This document shows positions 25,033-34,434 of a DNA stretch of 64,000 nucleotides, piece after piece (the first letter of the stretch is position 1; each line of letters begins with the position of its first letter). Source of the DNA: CAZKBP01 sp964551015 (GTDB lineage: Bacteria; Bacteroidota; Bacteroidia; Cytophagales; Microscillaceae); assembly GCA_964551015.1 (NCBI GenBank), contig CAZKBP010000003.1, positions 186,001 to 250,000 on the forward strand, given 5' to 3'. The position numbers and the translations under genes are program-made. The notes under the pieces are model-generated. The model was not told where the DNA came from and ran no database searches. It saw only the letters and a program-made list of their open reading frames with translations.

Positions 25033-26505
25033 ATGTCTAGGATACAATCACTCAAAAAAGCACTAGAACTAATCATTCTGCTGTTTTTCTTGATTTTTTC
25101 ACCTCACCTCCTTGCTCAGGATACACCCAACAATGGGGTTTGGTCGCTAGAAGCGTGCATTCAGTATGCCGTCAAAAATAATATTGGCGTCCAACAAAGC
25201 GATTTGCAAGTGCAAATTAGTGAAAATAATTATTTGCAATCCAAAATTTCTCGTGCTCCCGATTTAAATGCTTTTGCTAGCCAAAATTTCAACTGGGGAC
25301 GTTCTATTGATCCGTCTTCTAATGATTTCGTAAATCAACGAGTGAGTTCTAATAACTTCAATCTCAGTTCTTCGGTCACCTTATTTGATGGATTTCGCAT
25401 TAACAATACCATCAAACAAAATGCAGTAGCCGTAAAGGTGGGCCGTTTGGATGCCCAACAAACACGCTATGATCTCTCACTAAATGTAGCTTTGGCTTAT
25501 TTGAATATCCTACAAAATCAAGAATTACTAGCCGTGGCCGAGCAAAACGTCCTCTCGACCCAAGAACAACTCGAGCGTACCCGTAAACTCTTCGAGGCAG
25601 GTGCCGTAGCGCAAAACGACGTGATTGATCTGGAAGCAACCTTGGCGAATAATGAACTGGCCGTGGTGGATGCACAAAATCAGTTACAAATCTCTAAGGT
25701 AAATTTACAACAATTCATGAACTTAGAGATTCGTCCAGACTTTGAGATAGAATCTGTACCTATCGAGTCACTAGATGTGAGTCCAGTGGTCGAGAGTGCT
25801 GAAAATATATACCAAACGGCTGAGAGTACACAACCTAATATTCAGAGTGCTGAGCTAAGTGTAGAGCAAAATCAATATGCCCTCGAGGTAGCAAAAGCGG
25901 GGCGATATCCTACCTTGACGCTAAGTGGAAACTTAAGCTCTATTTATTCTAGTGCCAGTGCTGAATCAGTACCCACTGAGTTTTTCGGCGTAGAGAGAGT
26001 GGGCTTTGTAAACGGAGATCCAGCTTTACCCGTACTGGATACTTTTAATTTTGAAGGTTTCATCTCCAATTCAGATTATCCCTTTCTTGACCAATTAGGA
26101 GATAACTTCCGTCAGCAAGTCTCTTTAAGCTTGAATATTCCCATTTTTAATCGTTGGCTTACCAAAAGCAACATTACCAATGCCAAAATCAACCGACGCA
26201 TCAGCGAGCTGAATGCCCAAAATGTAAAGCTTCAATTACGCCAAACCATTGAGCAGGCCTATGTAGATGCCAAGGCGGCAGTCAATACCTACCGTGCCCG
26301 TCAAAAACAAGTTGAGTCTCTCGAGTTGGCTTTTATCACCACCGAAAAACGCTACAATGCAGGTGCCGCCAACATTGTAGACTACAACCTAGCCAGAATC
26401 AACCGAGATAATGCCCGCTCCGATTTGGTTCGAGCAAAATATGATTATCTTTTCCGGCAAAAAGTATTGGATTTTTACCAAGGCAAAGACTTGGGTTTTG
26501 AGTAA
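25033..26505 (+). CDS. TolC-family outer-membrane efflux protein
   Basis: The 490 residues have a signal peptide (cut after LLAQ, about residue 29) and two OEP repeats. Marks: WSLEACIQYAVKNNIGVQQSDLQVQ at the start, ISRAPDLNAFASQNFNWGRSIDPSSN, FNLSSSVTLFDGFRINN, LNVALAYLNILQNQELLAVAE and the second repeat SLSLNIPIFNRW with LRQTIEQAYVDAKAAVN. It would form the trimeric channel of a tripartite pump. An adaptor gene follows, but a clear terminator lies between them, so the two have separate promoters. No ABC or RND pump gene is within the window. Confidence 0.9.
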   Translation: MSRIQSLKKALELIILLFFLIFSPHLLAQDTPNNGVWSLEACIQYAVKNNIGVQQSDLQVQISENNYLQSKISRAPDLNAFASQNFNWGRSIDPSSNDFVNQRVSSNNFNLSSSVTLFDGFRINNTIKQNAVAVKVGRLDAQQTRYDLSLNVALAYLNILQNQELLAVAEQNVLSTQEQLERTRKLFEAGAVAQNDVIDLEATLANNELAVVDAQNQLQISKVNLQQFMNLEIRPDFEIESVPIESLDVSPVVESAENIYQTAESTQPNIQSAELSVEQNQYALEVAKAGRYPTLTLSGNLSSIYSSASAESVPTEFFGVERVGFVNGDPALPVLDTFNFEGFISNSDYPFLDQLGDNFRQQVSLSLNIPIFNRWLTKSNITNAKINRRISELNAQNVKLQLRQTIEQAYVDAKAAVNTYRARQKQVESLELAFITTEKRYNAGAANIVDYNLARINRDNARSDLVRAKYDYLFRQKVLDFYQGKDLGFE

Positions 26506-26529
26506 AACCACCAACTTTTTCTCATCTTG

Positions 26530-26557
26530 ACTCAGAGTTAATCACTCTGAGTTTTTT
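26530..26557 (+). terminator. Intrinsic terminator after the TolC-like gene
   Basis: ACTCAGAGT at 26530-26538 and ACTCTGAGT at 26544-26552 form a perfect 9-bp stem with a TAATC loop; T6 runs from 26552 to 26557. It lies 25 bp after the stop codon of the TolC-like gene. Confidence 0.85.
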
Positions 26558-26722
26558 CTTGCTAAAAACCTACTTTATCGTCAATTTTTGCTATGAAAAC
26601 ATTATAAAAATTTGTCTCTAGGCTGTAATATTTTTCCTAGCTTTACGACTTATGCCACAAGCAGTAGTATCTTAAACTTTTACATCTGATCTCGGGGAAA
26701 CCCATTTATTTTTTGAATACCC

Positions 26723-28108
26723 ATGGCTAAAAAGAAAAAATCCAATCGCTTACTTAGAAATCTAATTATCGTGGTCGTTATTCTCATCGTTGCTACCTTT
26801 GTCGCTCGTCGGGTGGGCTTAATTGGCAAGTCCAAGGCTATGGAAGTAACCATTACCAAAGCATCCAAGGAAGAAATCGTAGAGAAAGTCACCGCTTCGG
26901 GCAAAGTGCAACCCGAGGCCGAGGTAAAAATCAGCCCCGATGTCTCGGGCGAAATCACCGAAGTACTCATTGAAGAAGGAGACTCCGTGGTCAAGGGGCA
27001 GCTACTCCTCAAGATTCGCCCTGATAATCTGGAGGCCGCCGTAGAAAGTGCCGCCGCCACGGTCAAGTCTCGCAGAGCCAATGTCTCCCAATCAGAGGCC
27101 GATTATGCCCAGCGCAAGGCACAACTACTCCAAAGCAAAAACGAATACGAACGCAATAAGGAACTCTATGAGCAGAAAGTGATCTCTCTGGCAGATTTTC
27201 AGACCGCAGAAGCAAATTATCTAGTAGCCAAAGAACAAGCCGCTTCCGCGCAGAAAAGCATAGAGGCTGCTCGCTTCAACTTGGAAAATTCTCAGGCTTT
27301 ATTGCAGCAGAATCTAGACAATCTCTCCCGTACCAACGTCTACGCCCCCGTGAGTGGTACGGTCTCCAAACTCAGCGTAGAGAAGGGTGAAAAAGTAGTA
27401 GGAACTGCTACCATGGCGGGTACGGAAATGCTGATTATCGCCGATCTTAATAATATGGAAGTGCAGGTGGATGTCAATGAAAATGACATCGTCAAGGTGC
27501 GAATCGGTCAGAAAGTTATCATTGATGTAGATTCTTACAGCAGTACCGGACGTAAATTTGATGGCCTCGTTACCGAAATCGCCAATACGGCCAACGAGAC
27601 GGCTACCGCTGATGCCGTAACCGAGTTTGAGGTAAAGATTCGCATTCTCAATGAGTCTTACCAAGATTTGATTCGCAAAGGGAGCAAGTTACCGCCTTTC
27701 CGCCCGGGCATGACGGCCTCGGTAGACATTGTCACGGATCGGAAAGAGGGTATCATCACCGTACCCATCGCCGCGGTTACTACGCGCAATGCGACCCAAA
27801 ACACGAACAAGAAAGGATCCAAGCAAAAAGCCACCGCTACCCAGGTCAAGAATACAGATGCGCCCGCCCGTGAAGAAAACGAAATAGAAGAAGTGGTCTT
27901 TGTCTACAACGAAGAAACGCAGACCGTAGAACAGAGAAAAGTAGAAACGGGCATTAGTGATTTTGAAAATATCGAGGTCACAAAAGGACTCAAACTAGGA
28001 GAGCAAGTCGTAACGGGGCCTTTTAATCTCGTCTCCAAACAACTCAAAGACGGTCAGAAGGTGGCCATCAAAGATGAAAATGCTAAAAGCACGGCCAAAG
28101 AAGATTAG
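26723..28108 (+). CDS. HlyD/MacA-type periplasmic efflux adaptor
   Basis: The 461 residues have a basic start (MAKKKKSNR), one membrane anchor (about 12-32), and the lipoyl-like half VTASGKVQPEAEVKISPDVSGEITEVLIEEGDSV. A long coiled-coil hairpin (about 105-205) follows, then the second lipoyl half NVYAPVSGTVSKLSVEKGEKV, a beta-barrel and a membrane-proximal domain. A Lys/Thr/Asn-rich linker (about 355-385) interrupts the C-terminal part. The adaptor links a TolC channel to an inner-membrane ABC pump of MacB type. Such pump genes usually follow in Bacteroidota; here a TPR gene follows instead. Confidence 0.9.
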   Translation: MAKKKKSNRLLRNLIIVVVILIVATFVARRVGLIGKSKAMEVTITKASKEEIVEKVTASGKVQPEAEVKISPDVSGEITEVLIEEGDSVVKGQLLLKIRPDNLEAAVESAAATVKSRRANVSQSEADYAQRKAQLLQSKNEYERNKELYEQKVISLADFQTAEANYLVAKEQAASAQKSIEAARFNLENSQALLQQNLDNLSRTNVYAPVSGTVSKLSVEKGEKVVGTATMAGTEMLIIADLNNMEVQVDVNENDIVKVRIGQKVIIDVDSYSSTGRKFDGLVTEIANTANETATADAVTEFEVKIRILNESYQDLIRKGSKLPPFRPGMTASVDIVTDRKEGIITVPIAAVTTRNATQNTNKKGSKQKATATQVKNTDAPAREENEIEEVVFVYNEETQTVEQRKVETGISDFENIEVTKGLKLGEQVVTGPFNLVSKQLKDGQKVAIKDENAKSTAKED

Positions 28109-28370
28109 AAACGCCTAATTACTCATCCGAGTGGAATGATCGCCTTAACCAACAGATGCATCAATAACTGATTTGTAAAGAGAACAAAGCTTCCCCCGCC
28201 TCGGAGTTTAGTATTCTGAGAGATTTATTACCATAAGCTTAGGATTTTTTAAAACTCAAAACGCTTCATTTCAGTAAATAGGGTTGAAAGGTAGCTTTCC
28301 GCAATGATAGCAAGAGCACCTGGTCTCACTAACGCTTACATGTTAGCAAGACGCTCAAATGGATAAAAGA

Positions 28371-28392
28371 TAACTCACAACCCATAACTCAC
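28371..28392. repeat. AACTCACAACCC unit directly before the TPR gene start
   Basis: ACTCACAACCCATAAC at 28373-28388 is followed by TCAC and then the ATG at 28393. An exact inverted copy (GTTATGGGTTGTGAGT) stands at 29758-29773, three bases after the TPR stop codon at 29752-29754. The gene is therefore bracketed by a perfect 16-bp inverted pair. Confidence 0.7.
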
Positions 28393-29754
28393 ATGGCAGA
28401 TTCAGACAAGAACCTACGTGCTTACTTTGACAAAATTTTAGAAATCCAAAAGCAACAACAAAGCCGTGAGCTAAGTGAAGCAGAGCTCAAAGAAATCGCG
28501 CTGGAGATGGGGCTTTCTGAAGGTGATTGGCAAGCGGTAGAAAAAACTTTTCAGGATTACTACCAAAGAGGAGAAGGCTTTCTCAAGCATAAAAATTGGG
28601 AAGACGCCATTGCCGAGTTGAAACAAGCCTTGACCCTCAAACCCAGCCACGTGGCTACGCAATATCAAATCGCCCAAGCTTACGAAGGACTTTGGAAAGA
28701 ACAAAAAAAACAGGAATACAAAGAACTGGCTATTCAGCACGCACGCCAGTGTTTACAGCTCAAAGCCGACCACAGCGGTGCCCTCAAACTCATCAGTGAT
28801 CTCAAAAGAAACCCGATCAAGCTTGCCTCTCCAAGCTCCGCAAATACACGAAAAATCTGGCTACCCGCCGTGGTTGGCCTAAGCTTGCTCTTCGTGGCAG
28901 TAACACTAGTACTATTCTTGAGCCCAAGGTCCTCTTCTAGCACGGTGCAAGTTGAAGTTAAAAAATCTGCCCCTATTGATCCAGATGACAACAGCCCTGC
29001 GGTCGATTACACGGAAACGGAAGAGACAGGCATGGATACTAACCTGAATGCGATCGCACTTCCAGTTACGCTCGTGAATGACGATAAGTCCAAGGGGCTT
29101 GCCTATCAACCCCAGACTAGCATTTACACGAAGTATGACAAGAGCTACAACTGTAAGGTGCTTGGCACTATCCGAGTGGATGGCTACGAGATTGACAAAC
29201 TCAAGATGAAGGTAGAGTTTTTGGATGCCACGCAAAAACCTATTTTTACCGATTATGTGGATGTGATTAATAATTATTCAGCTGCCGCACGCAATGGAGA
29301 TCTCATTCCATTCAACTATTCCGATTACAAGGACACCGGAAGCTTTCCTGACTTTCGTTCTATCCGGTTATCAGTGTCTTTGATAGAAAGAGAAGAAATG
29401 ACCGCTGCCTATCAAGCCTCTCCCAGTAAAACCTTAGTCTGGCCTAACGCAAAACCCGCGAATATGGACTTGGAGCTTAGAGAAAGATTGAGCAGCCGCA
29501 ATGGTAAATACCAGAAACTAGAACTCGCCTTCAAAAATACAGGAACACGCTCTATCAAACACTTACAGGTAGAATTGCAGTGGTTTGCACCGAATGGCGA
29601 GATGATCAAATCGGCCAAATTGTTTGTCTGTACCGATTCTAATCCTAAAATCAAGCCCGGTCAAACGAGAGTCAAACAGGGAACTTGGGACATTTCTGAT
29701 AAGAAAGGACAACTAGCCACCAGCTATCAGGTATCGGTGATGCGCTTGGAGTAA
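28393..29754 (+). CDS. TPR-containing single-pass membrane protein
   Basis: The 453 residues begin with a helical region (1-55) and two TPR-like repeats (about 56-135: YQRGEGFLKHKNWEDAIAELKQALTLKPSH and a second ending ALKLISDLKRNP). One membrane segment (about 154-176) follows. The C-terminal 275 residues have two beta-rich domains with FLDATQKPIFTDYVDV and LAFKNTGTRSIKHLQVELQWF, an FxxLE-like or Ig-like pattern for extracytoplasmic binding. The N-terminus should be cytoplasmic and the C-terminus periplasmic. Its function is unknown. It is flanked on both sides by inverted 16-bp repeats. Confidence 0.78.
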   Translation: MADSDKNLRAYFDKILEIQKQQQSRELSEAELKEIALEMGLSEGDWQAVEKTFQDYYQRGEGFLKHKNWEDAIAELKQALTLKPSHVATQYQIAQAYEGLWKEQKKQEYKELAIQHARQCLQLKADHSGALKLISDLKRNPIKLASPSSANTRKIWLPAVVGLSLLFVAVTLVLFLSPRSSSSTVQVEVKKSAPIDPDDNSPAVDYTETEETGMDTNLNAIALPVTLVNDDKSKGLAYQPQTSIYTKYDKSYNCKVLGTIRVDGYEIDKLKMKVEFLDATQKPIFTDYVDVINNYSAAARNGDLIPFNYSDYKDTGSFPDFRSIRLSVSLIEREEMTAAYQASPSKTLVWPNAKPANMDLELRERLSSRNGKYQKLELAFKNTGTRSIKHLQVELQWFAPNGEMIKSAKLFVCTDSNPKIKPGQTRVKQGTWDISDKKGQLATSYQVSVMRLE

Positions 29755-29755
29755 T

Positions 29756-29820
29756 GGGTTATGGGTTGTGAGTACGCACCAACGCAAGGAAGTTTTGTGA
29801 GAAATTCTAACCGTGCGTAC
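29756..29820. repeat. Inverted copy of the AACTCACAACCC unit plus nested palindromes
   Basis: GTTATGGGTTGTGAGT at 29758-29773 is the exact inverse of 28373-28388. It overlaps GTACGCAC at 29772-29779, which pairs with GTGCGTAC at 29813-29820. A third unit of the 16-mer (one mismatch) follows at 29884-29899. The whole 29756-29900 gap between convergent genes can thus fold as nested hairpins. Confidence 0.7.
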
Positions 29821-29873
29821 CCAACTATGAAAAATTGCAAAACATCAGGAGTAAAGCACTAGGCAAAGAAAAA

Positions 29874-29902
29874 ATAACTCACAACTCACAACCCAAAACT
29901 AC
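29874..29902. repeat. AACTCACAACTCACAACCC stutter block at the DUF2911 stop codon
   Basis: AACTCAC is repeated, then ACTCACAACCCAAAAC at 29884-29899 matches the 16-nt unit at 15 of 16 positions. The block ends three bases from the DUF2911 stop codon (29903-29905). It pairs with the inverted unit at 29758-29773. Confidence 0.65.
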
Positions 29903-30430
29903 TTAGGAGGCAGGTTCTACTTTGAAGCTTAATTGTAGATTCTCCCACATGTAATCTACTTTTTCTTTATCCACTTCAAAGGTCATTCTTTCTGTGAATT
30001 CTTCGGATTCCGTGGGCTTTACTTTTACTCTCAACACGTCTTTACTTTCATCGTAATCATAGGCTCCCCACTGTTTGGAATCTGTGTTGAAAATGATTGT
30101 CCATTCATCTTCATTAGGAATCGTGAACAAACCGTAGGTGCCCGCGGGTAGTTTTTGGCCTTCAATCATCACATCTTCGCTCACCTCGAAGGTAGTTGCT
30201 TCGTTGGCTCCAGTGCGCCACACATCACCGTAAGGAACCAAGGCTCCCCAGATTTCGCGGTCTTTGACGCCGGGTTGGCTGTAGTTGATGACCACTTCGG
30301 CAGAGCCAATTTTACCTTTGGCTTCGGCAGGAGGGCTAGGACGCTTAGATTTGTCCTCTTGTGCACAAGCTGTAGAAAAAATACAACAAACACTAAAAAC
30401 AAATAAATAAACACGAAAAGTAGTTTGCAT
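29903..30430 (-). CDS. DUF2911 periplasmic lipoprotein
   Basis: The 175 residues have a lipoprotein-type signal ending FSTAC (Cys22), then AQEDKSKRPSPPAEAKG and the DUF2911 domain. Its hallmarks are GKIGSAEVVINYSQPGVKDREIWGALVPYGDVWRTGANEATTFE and LPAGTYGLFTIPNEDEWTIIFN. The family is common in Bacteroidota and its function is not known; the fold is a small beta-sandwich. The gene converges on the TPR gene and is a separate leftward unit. Confidence 0.9.
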   Translation of the reverse strand: MQTTFRVYLFVFSVCCIFSTACAQEDKSKRPSPPAEAKGKIGSAEVVINYSQPGVKDREIWGALVPYGDVWRTGANEATTFEVSEDVMIEGQKLPAGTYGLFTIPNEDEWTIIFNTDSKQWGAYDYDESKDVLRVKVKPTESEEFTERMTFEVDKEKVDYMWENLQLSFKVEPAS

Positions 30431-30514
30431 AGTTTTGTGGATTAATATAAATCAAATTTAGAGATAGAAACCCATGTGATTTGTTACTGAAATGTTAAAG
30501 TAAAAAAATGAAAG

Positions 30515-32968
30515 CTACCATTGCCCTCTCAAAGCAATCATCCAATTCTGCCCCGGAGCGACAATTCCTGAAGAATAAGGGCGATATCGCTTGTCCAAGA
30601 TATTTTCTACTCCCGTGTTGATTTCCAGAAAAGAAGTGATTTGGAAAGCCGCTTTCAAATGAAGTGTGTACCAAGCTGGCGAAAAAGGATTTCCGTTGGC
30701 ATCCGTGGCGTAAATTTGTGGCTTATCTCGCTCCGAAGGAGCCAAGCGATCATAAGGAATTTCACCACTATAATCTCCCGAAAACTCCAGTCTCCATCTC
30801 AAGGGAGTCCATACCAAACGCGTACTACCAAAAAGCGGTGCCACGTGGCGAACCGCTTCTCCCTCGTCCGTTTCGCCCTGAGTATAAGTCAAGTGAGTTT
30901 GTAGGTACAAATTGGGCAACAGATAAGCTCTCAGACTCGTGCTGAAACCATAAATGCGTGCGCTAGCCGCGTTGACAATCGCTTCGGTCTTGCTCAACTG
31001 ACCATCGTATAAGATCGAGTCTTGACCGTTAAAGCGAAAATCCCTCCTTACCATCAAGTCATCTACCTGAGTATAAAAAGTATTTAATTGAATTTCGTGT
31101 CCTTGCTGCCAACGCTTGATAAGTGCCACGTCTAAATTGTAAGCATATTCAGGTTGTAGATTCGGGTTGGGTACTACGACGCTCCCGGGCTCTGAGTCAA
31201 AAACTTTGGCTACGTCATCTATATTGGGCGCGCGAAAACCCGTGGATAGATTCAAGTTAATTTGCCAATCTGTACGTGGGCGATAAACCATCCCCAGGCT
31301 ACCATTGAGAGCGGCATTGCTGAGGTCAATTTGCTCGAAAGGAAAATCAAAAAAAGCTTCATTTTCGCTCACATCCGCACGGATAAGTACTTGATTAAAG
31401 CGCAAACCCGCCGTAAAGGTAAACTGTTCCTTCCAATTATATTTGTAGCTCGAGTAAACCGCCCAAGAAGCATACTCGGAGCCGTCTGGATAACGTGTAG
31501 AAGTACGCTCCTGCTGCCCATTGCTGATATTCCGTACAAAAGCCGAAGACCCGACTTGATTATAAACCGCCTCTACTCCGTAGAATAAGGCTCCGTGCTG
31601 ACCAATATCTCGGTCAAAATCTAAATTAGCCGTGAAAATATCCACCTGCTCGGTACGACTTCTCAAATCGTCTTCTTTGAAACGGCGGTCTTGCCGACTC
31701 TCCTCGTAGCTTTGGTAAGCCAATGTAAATTGCGCTTGGTCAAAAAAAGAGGTAGGGTGAATGTACTGGGCATGCAGACGGTGCATCATCCATTTCTGCG
31801 GCCCATAGTACCATTCAGCAAAGCGCAATTGCCCCTCTCTGCGCTCAATCAAACGATCATAGCGAGGTACATCCGAAGTACGAGAATAATGGAAAGCATA
31901 CTCGAGGTTTAGGTCATCGCGGGGCTGGAAGCGAATCTTTTGTAAGACATTTAATTGGTGGTAGCCAGTGGGGATTTGACGATTTTTGTCCGCGTTGAGC
32001 AGAACCGTATCCTGACCATGGATTCTATCCACGTATTCAGGTCGGGTATATTCCTCGCGACCTTGGCTTCCCATCCGCAGGTCATCATAATCACTGAAGG
32101 AAACACTGCTCAGCCAGGCCCATTTTTGGCCGGCCAGAGTCCAGTCCAAATGTGCCATTTTTTCACGATTGGCACTGGAAAAGCGAGTTGAGGCATTCCC
32201 AGAAAACTCAGCTTGCTCGCCTGTGGCTAGCTTCGGACGCAGCGTGTGAAAATCCATCACACCTCCCAAGGCATCACTGCCATAAATAACCGAGCCGGGG
32301 CCAAACAAAACTTCCGCTTCCTCGATACTGTTGGCATCCAGAGAAATCACATTTTGCAGATTTCCTCCTCGGAAAATGGCATTGTTCATTCTCACGCCGT
32401 CCACGACCAACAAGACGGAATTAGCTGAAAAGCCGCGGAGCATAGGGCTACCCCCGCCTAGTTGGCTTTTTTGGATAAACACTTCTTTAGAAATGCCCAG
32501 CAAATCGGCTGCGGTTTGTGGATTTTGAAAGGCAATTTCTTCGGACTCTATCCGAGTAATCTTCACGGGGACTTCCTGTGCGTTTTGCTCCCATTTGCTC
32601 GCCGAAACTACAATTTCGTCTAAGTTGGTGTTTTTTTCAAGGAGTGTTACTTGATGGTCTTGTAGCAATAGTTGGGAATAGCTAATGGTACTCGGTTGGT
32701 AATTAGGATGTTGAAAAAAAATGGTGTCTCCTTGCTGAAAATATGCCTGCTTTACTTTTCCCTGCGCATTGCTACTGTAAGCTTTGGTTTTTCCTTGGTT
32801 GTAGATGAGCACCCCCACGACGGGTAGCCCTTTTTGATCTTGTATCTGGAGGGAAATTTGTGCCTGCAACGACGAGAAAAGCCCCAAGCACCAGAGGAAG
32901 AGGCAGAAACTCTTTTTGATCGGGGCAAGGTCTTTGGAAACCAAGCAAGGGAGAGCAAAAACGGACAT
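30515..32968 (-). CDS. TonB-dependent outer-membrane receptor
   Basis: The 817 residues have a signal peptide (SSLQA|QI), a carboxypeptidase-regulatory-like domain (about 40-110, VVGVLIYNQGKTKAYSSNAQGK), a plug domain and a 22-strand barrel ending in WMIALRGQW. The plug holds ITRIESEEI, then GGSPMLRGFSANSVLLVVDGVRMNN and FGPGSVIYGSDALGG. This is the CirA/FepA or haem-receptor branch rather than SusC. No SusD partner or ligand-degrading gene is nearby, so siderophore, haem or vitamin uptake is more likely than glycan uptake; the ligand is unknown. The upstream 4-TM gene ends 6 bp before its start, so they are co-transcribed. Confidence 0.9.
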   Translation of the reverse strand: MSVFALPCLVSKDLAPIKKSFCLFLWCLGLFSSLQAQISLQIQDQKGLPVVGVLIYNQGKTKAYSSNAQGKVKQAYFQQGDTIFFQHPNYQPSTISYSQLLLQDHQVTLLEKNTNLDEIVVSASKWEQNAQEVPVKITRIESEEIAFQNPQTAADLLGISKEVFIQKSQLGGGSPMLRGFSANSVLLVVDGVRMNNAIFRGGNLQNVISLDANSIEEAEVLFGPGSVIYGSDALGGVMDFHTLRPKLATGEQAEFSGNASTRFSSANREKMAHLDWTLAGQKWAWLSSVSFSDYDDLRMGSQGREEYTRPEYVDRIHGQDTVLLNADKNRQIPTGYHQLNVLQKIRFQPRDDLNLEYAFHYSRTSDVPRYDRLIERREGQLRFAEWYYGPQKWMMHRLHAQYIHPTSFFDQAQFTLAYQSYEESRQDRRFKEDDLRSRTEQVDIFTANLDFDRDIGQHGALFYGVEAVYNQVGSSAFVRNISNGQQERTSTRYPDGSEYASWAVYSSYKYNWKEQFTFTAGLRFNQVLIRADVSENEAFFDFPFEQIDLSNAALNGSLGMVYRPRTDWQINLNLSTGFRAPNIDDVAKVFDSEPGSVVVPNPNLQPEYAYNLDVALIKRWQQGHEIQLNTFYTQVDDLMVRRDFRFNGQDSILYDGQLSKTEAIVNAASARIYGFSTSLRAYLLPNLYLQTHLTYTQGETDEGEAVRHVAPLFGSTRLVWTPLRWRLEFSGDYSGEIPYDRLAPSERDKPQIYATDANGNPFSPAWYTLHLKAAFQITSFLEINTGVENILDKRYRPYSSGIVAPGQNWMIALRGQW

Positions 32969-32974
32969 AGAGGT

Positions 32975-33337
32975 TTAAATGACAAACTTAGCGAGACGTT
33001 CTAATATGACATTGACAATCGATAAAAGAATACCAAAAGCAAAAGCCCAAACAAACTTGAAGATATAACCACCGGCAAAAATCGCGAAACCATCTATAAA
33101 AAAGGCTACTAACAAAACCATCACGGTATTAATGAATAATGGAAATAAACCCAAGGTCAAGATGGTGATCGGAAAGGTAAAAAAACGAATAATGGGCTTG
33201 ATAAAGACATTAATTGCCAATAGCGCCAAAGCCGCAATCAAGCCTGATTCCAAGTTTTTGATCGCGATGCCTGGTAATAACCAATCACAGACAAATATTG
33301 CCGCGATAAATATGGCTGCTCGGAACAAAATTTTCAT
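32975..33337 (-). CDS. Phage-holin-4_2-like four-helix membrane protein
   Basis: The 120 residues form four membrane segments. Motifs FISLAIF-like and NVFIKPIIRFFTFPITILTLGLFPLFINTVMVLL match the Phage_holin_4_2 family (YvlD-like). These are chromosomally encoded membrane proteins, rarely true holins; some relate to cell-envelope stress. It is tightly coupled to the TonB-dependent receptor gene downstream (6-bp gap). Confidence 0.85.
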   Translation of the reverse strand: MKILFRAAIFIAAIFVCDWLLPGIAIKNLESGLIAALALLAINVFIKPIIRFFTFPITILTLGLFPLFINTVMVLLVAFFIDGFAIFAGGYIFKFVWAFAFGILLSIVNVILERLAKFVI

Positions 33338-33474
33338 AAATAGCTTTTTATAATAAATAGCTACAAATATAAAAATTAATTTGGATTCAAATATTCGCGA
33401 TTTAGTTTAATCGTGTTATTAATCATCGCACTTAGGCAAACGTATTTCTGATATTTACATAACACCTTCATTCC

Positions 33475-34116
33475 ATGAAAGCATTTTTAAAAGTGAGTTT
33501 GATCCTGCTCGGCGTTCTGATGAGCCATTGGGTTTCTGCTCAGTATGTTCCCAAAGAAGAAAGAGAAAAAGAAAAAAGAACCGACAGTACGCAAGTAGAG
33601 GCTACCGTCGATACTCCACAAAAAACGAAACGATCTAGACCCTCTGAGCTTTCTGATCAGAGCTTTTTTCAACGTCTCACCTTCGGAGGGAACCTAGGCT
33701 TTGGCTTTGGTAATCCTACTTTTGTTGATATAGCTCCGACCGTGGGTTATCGCTTTACTGACAAATTTACGGCTGGTTTAGGCTTCAATTATCTCTATTA
33801 TGATTTTGAGCAGCGATTCAGCAACGGCACGATTAATATCAATTCTAGCTATTATGGCGGAAGAGTTTACGGTCAATATTTTATTATTGACGAAATCTTT
33901 GCTTGGGCAGAATTTGAAGGACTGAACGTGGAATTTTTCAACACAGACGGGCAAACCGAACGAGAATGGCAGTACGCTCCCTTGATTGGCGGCGGGGCAC
34001 AAGTACCCATCGGCAACCGAGGAGGCATTTATTTTTTGGGACTCTATAATCTCAATCACTCGGATACTTCTTGGCGAGGTACGCCTTGGGTCACACGGGT
34101 AGGATTTAACTTCTAG
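33475..34116 (+). CDS. Outer-membrane beta-barrel protein, 213 residues
   Basis: The protein has a signal peptide (cut after WVSAQ, about residue 23). A charged, low-complexity stretch (EEREKEKRTDSTQ...) follows, then an eight-strand-like barrel: FGGNLGFGFGNPTFVDIAPTVGYRF, GLGFNYLYYDFEQ, YYGGRVYGQYF, APLIGGGAQVPIG, YFLGLYNLNHS and a terminal WVTRVGFNF. The ending Phe-Asn-Phe fits outer-membrane insertion. It resembles the small OprF/Ail-like barrels of Bacteroidota, and no function can be assigned. It is monocistronic, with a strong terminator 27 bp downstream. Confidence 0.75.
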   Translation: MKAFLKVSLILLGVLMSHWVSAQYVPKEEREKEKRTDSTQVEATVDTPQKTKRSRPSELSDQSFFQRLTFGGNLGFGFGNPTFVDIAPTVGYRFTDKFTAGLGFNYLYYDFEQRFSNGTININSSYYGGRVYGQYFIIDEIFAWAEFEGLNVEFFNTDGQTEREWQYAPLIGGGAQVPIGNRGGIYFLGLYNLNHSDTSWRGTPWVTRVGFNF

Positions 34117-34142
34117 AAATGTCTTTCTGAAAATATTTAACC

Positions 34143-34177
34143 AAAGCTTCCCTCCTCCAAAATTGGGAAGCTTTTTT
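34143..34177 (+). terminator. Intrinsic terminator after the 213-residue barrel gene
   Basis: AAAGCTTCCC at 34143-34152 pairs with GGGAAGCTTT at 34165-34174 (10 bp, perfect, 12-nt loop). T6 occupies 34172-34177. The remaining 250 bp up to the next gene show no gene or repeat. Confidence 0.9.
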
Positions 34178-34434
34178 CCATTTTGACTCTATAACTTACC
34201 CAAGTGCCTCTTTCCTCAGCTATCATCTACCCTGATTTATATCTGCTAAAAGTATGAAATGGCTCCCTTAGCTCGTGCTTTGGTAGAAATTTTTACAATC
34301 CTGAAACTAATCTCCTTGTTTTGGAGTGCTATTTGAAGGCGTTCTCGTGGAAACATCCTCTCAACCTTACATCTGGTCTGCAATCTCAGTCTTTTATCAA
34401 TTTTAATTTGACACTAGATTAAATACATATTTTT

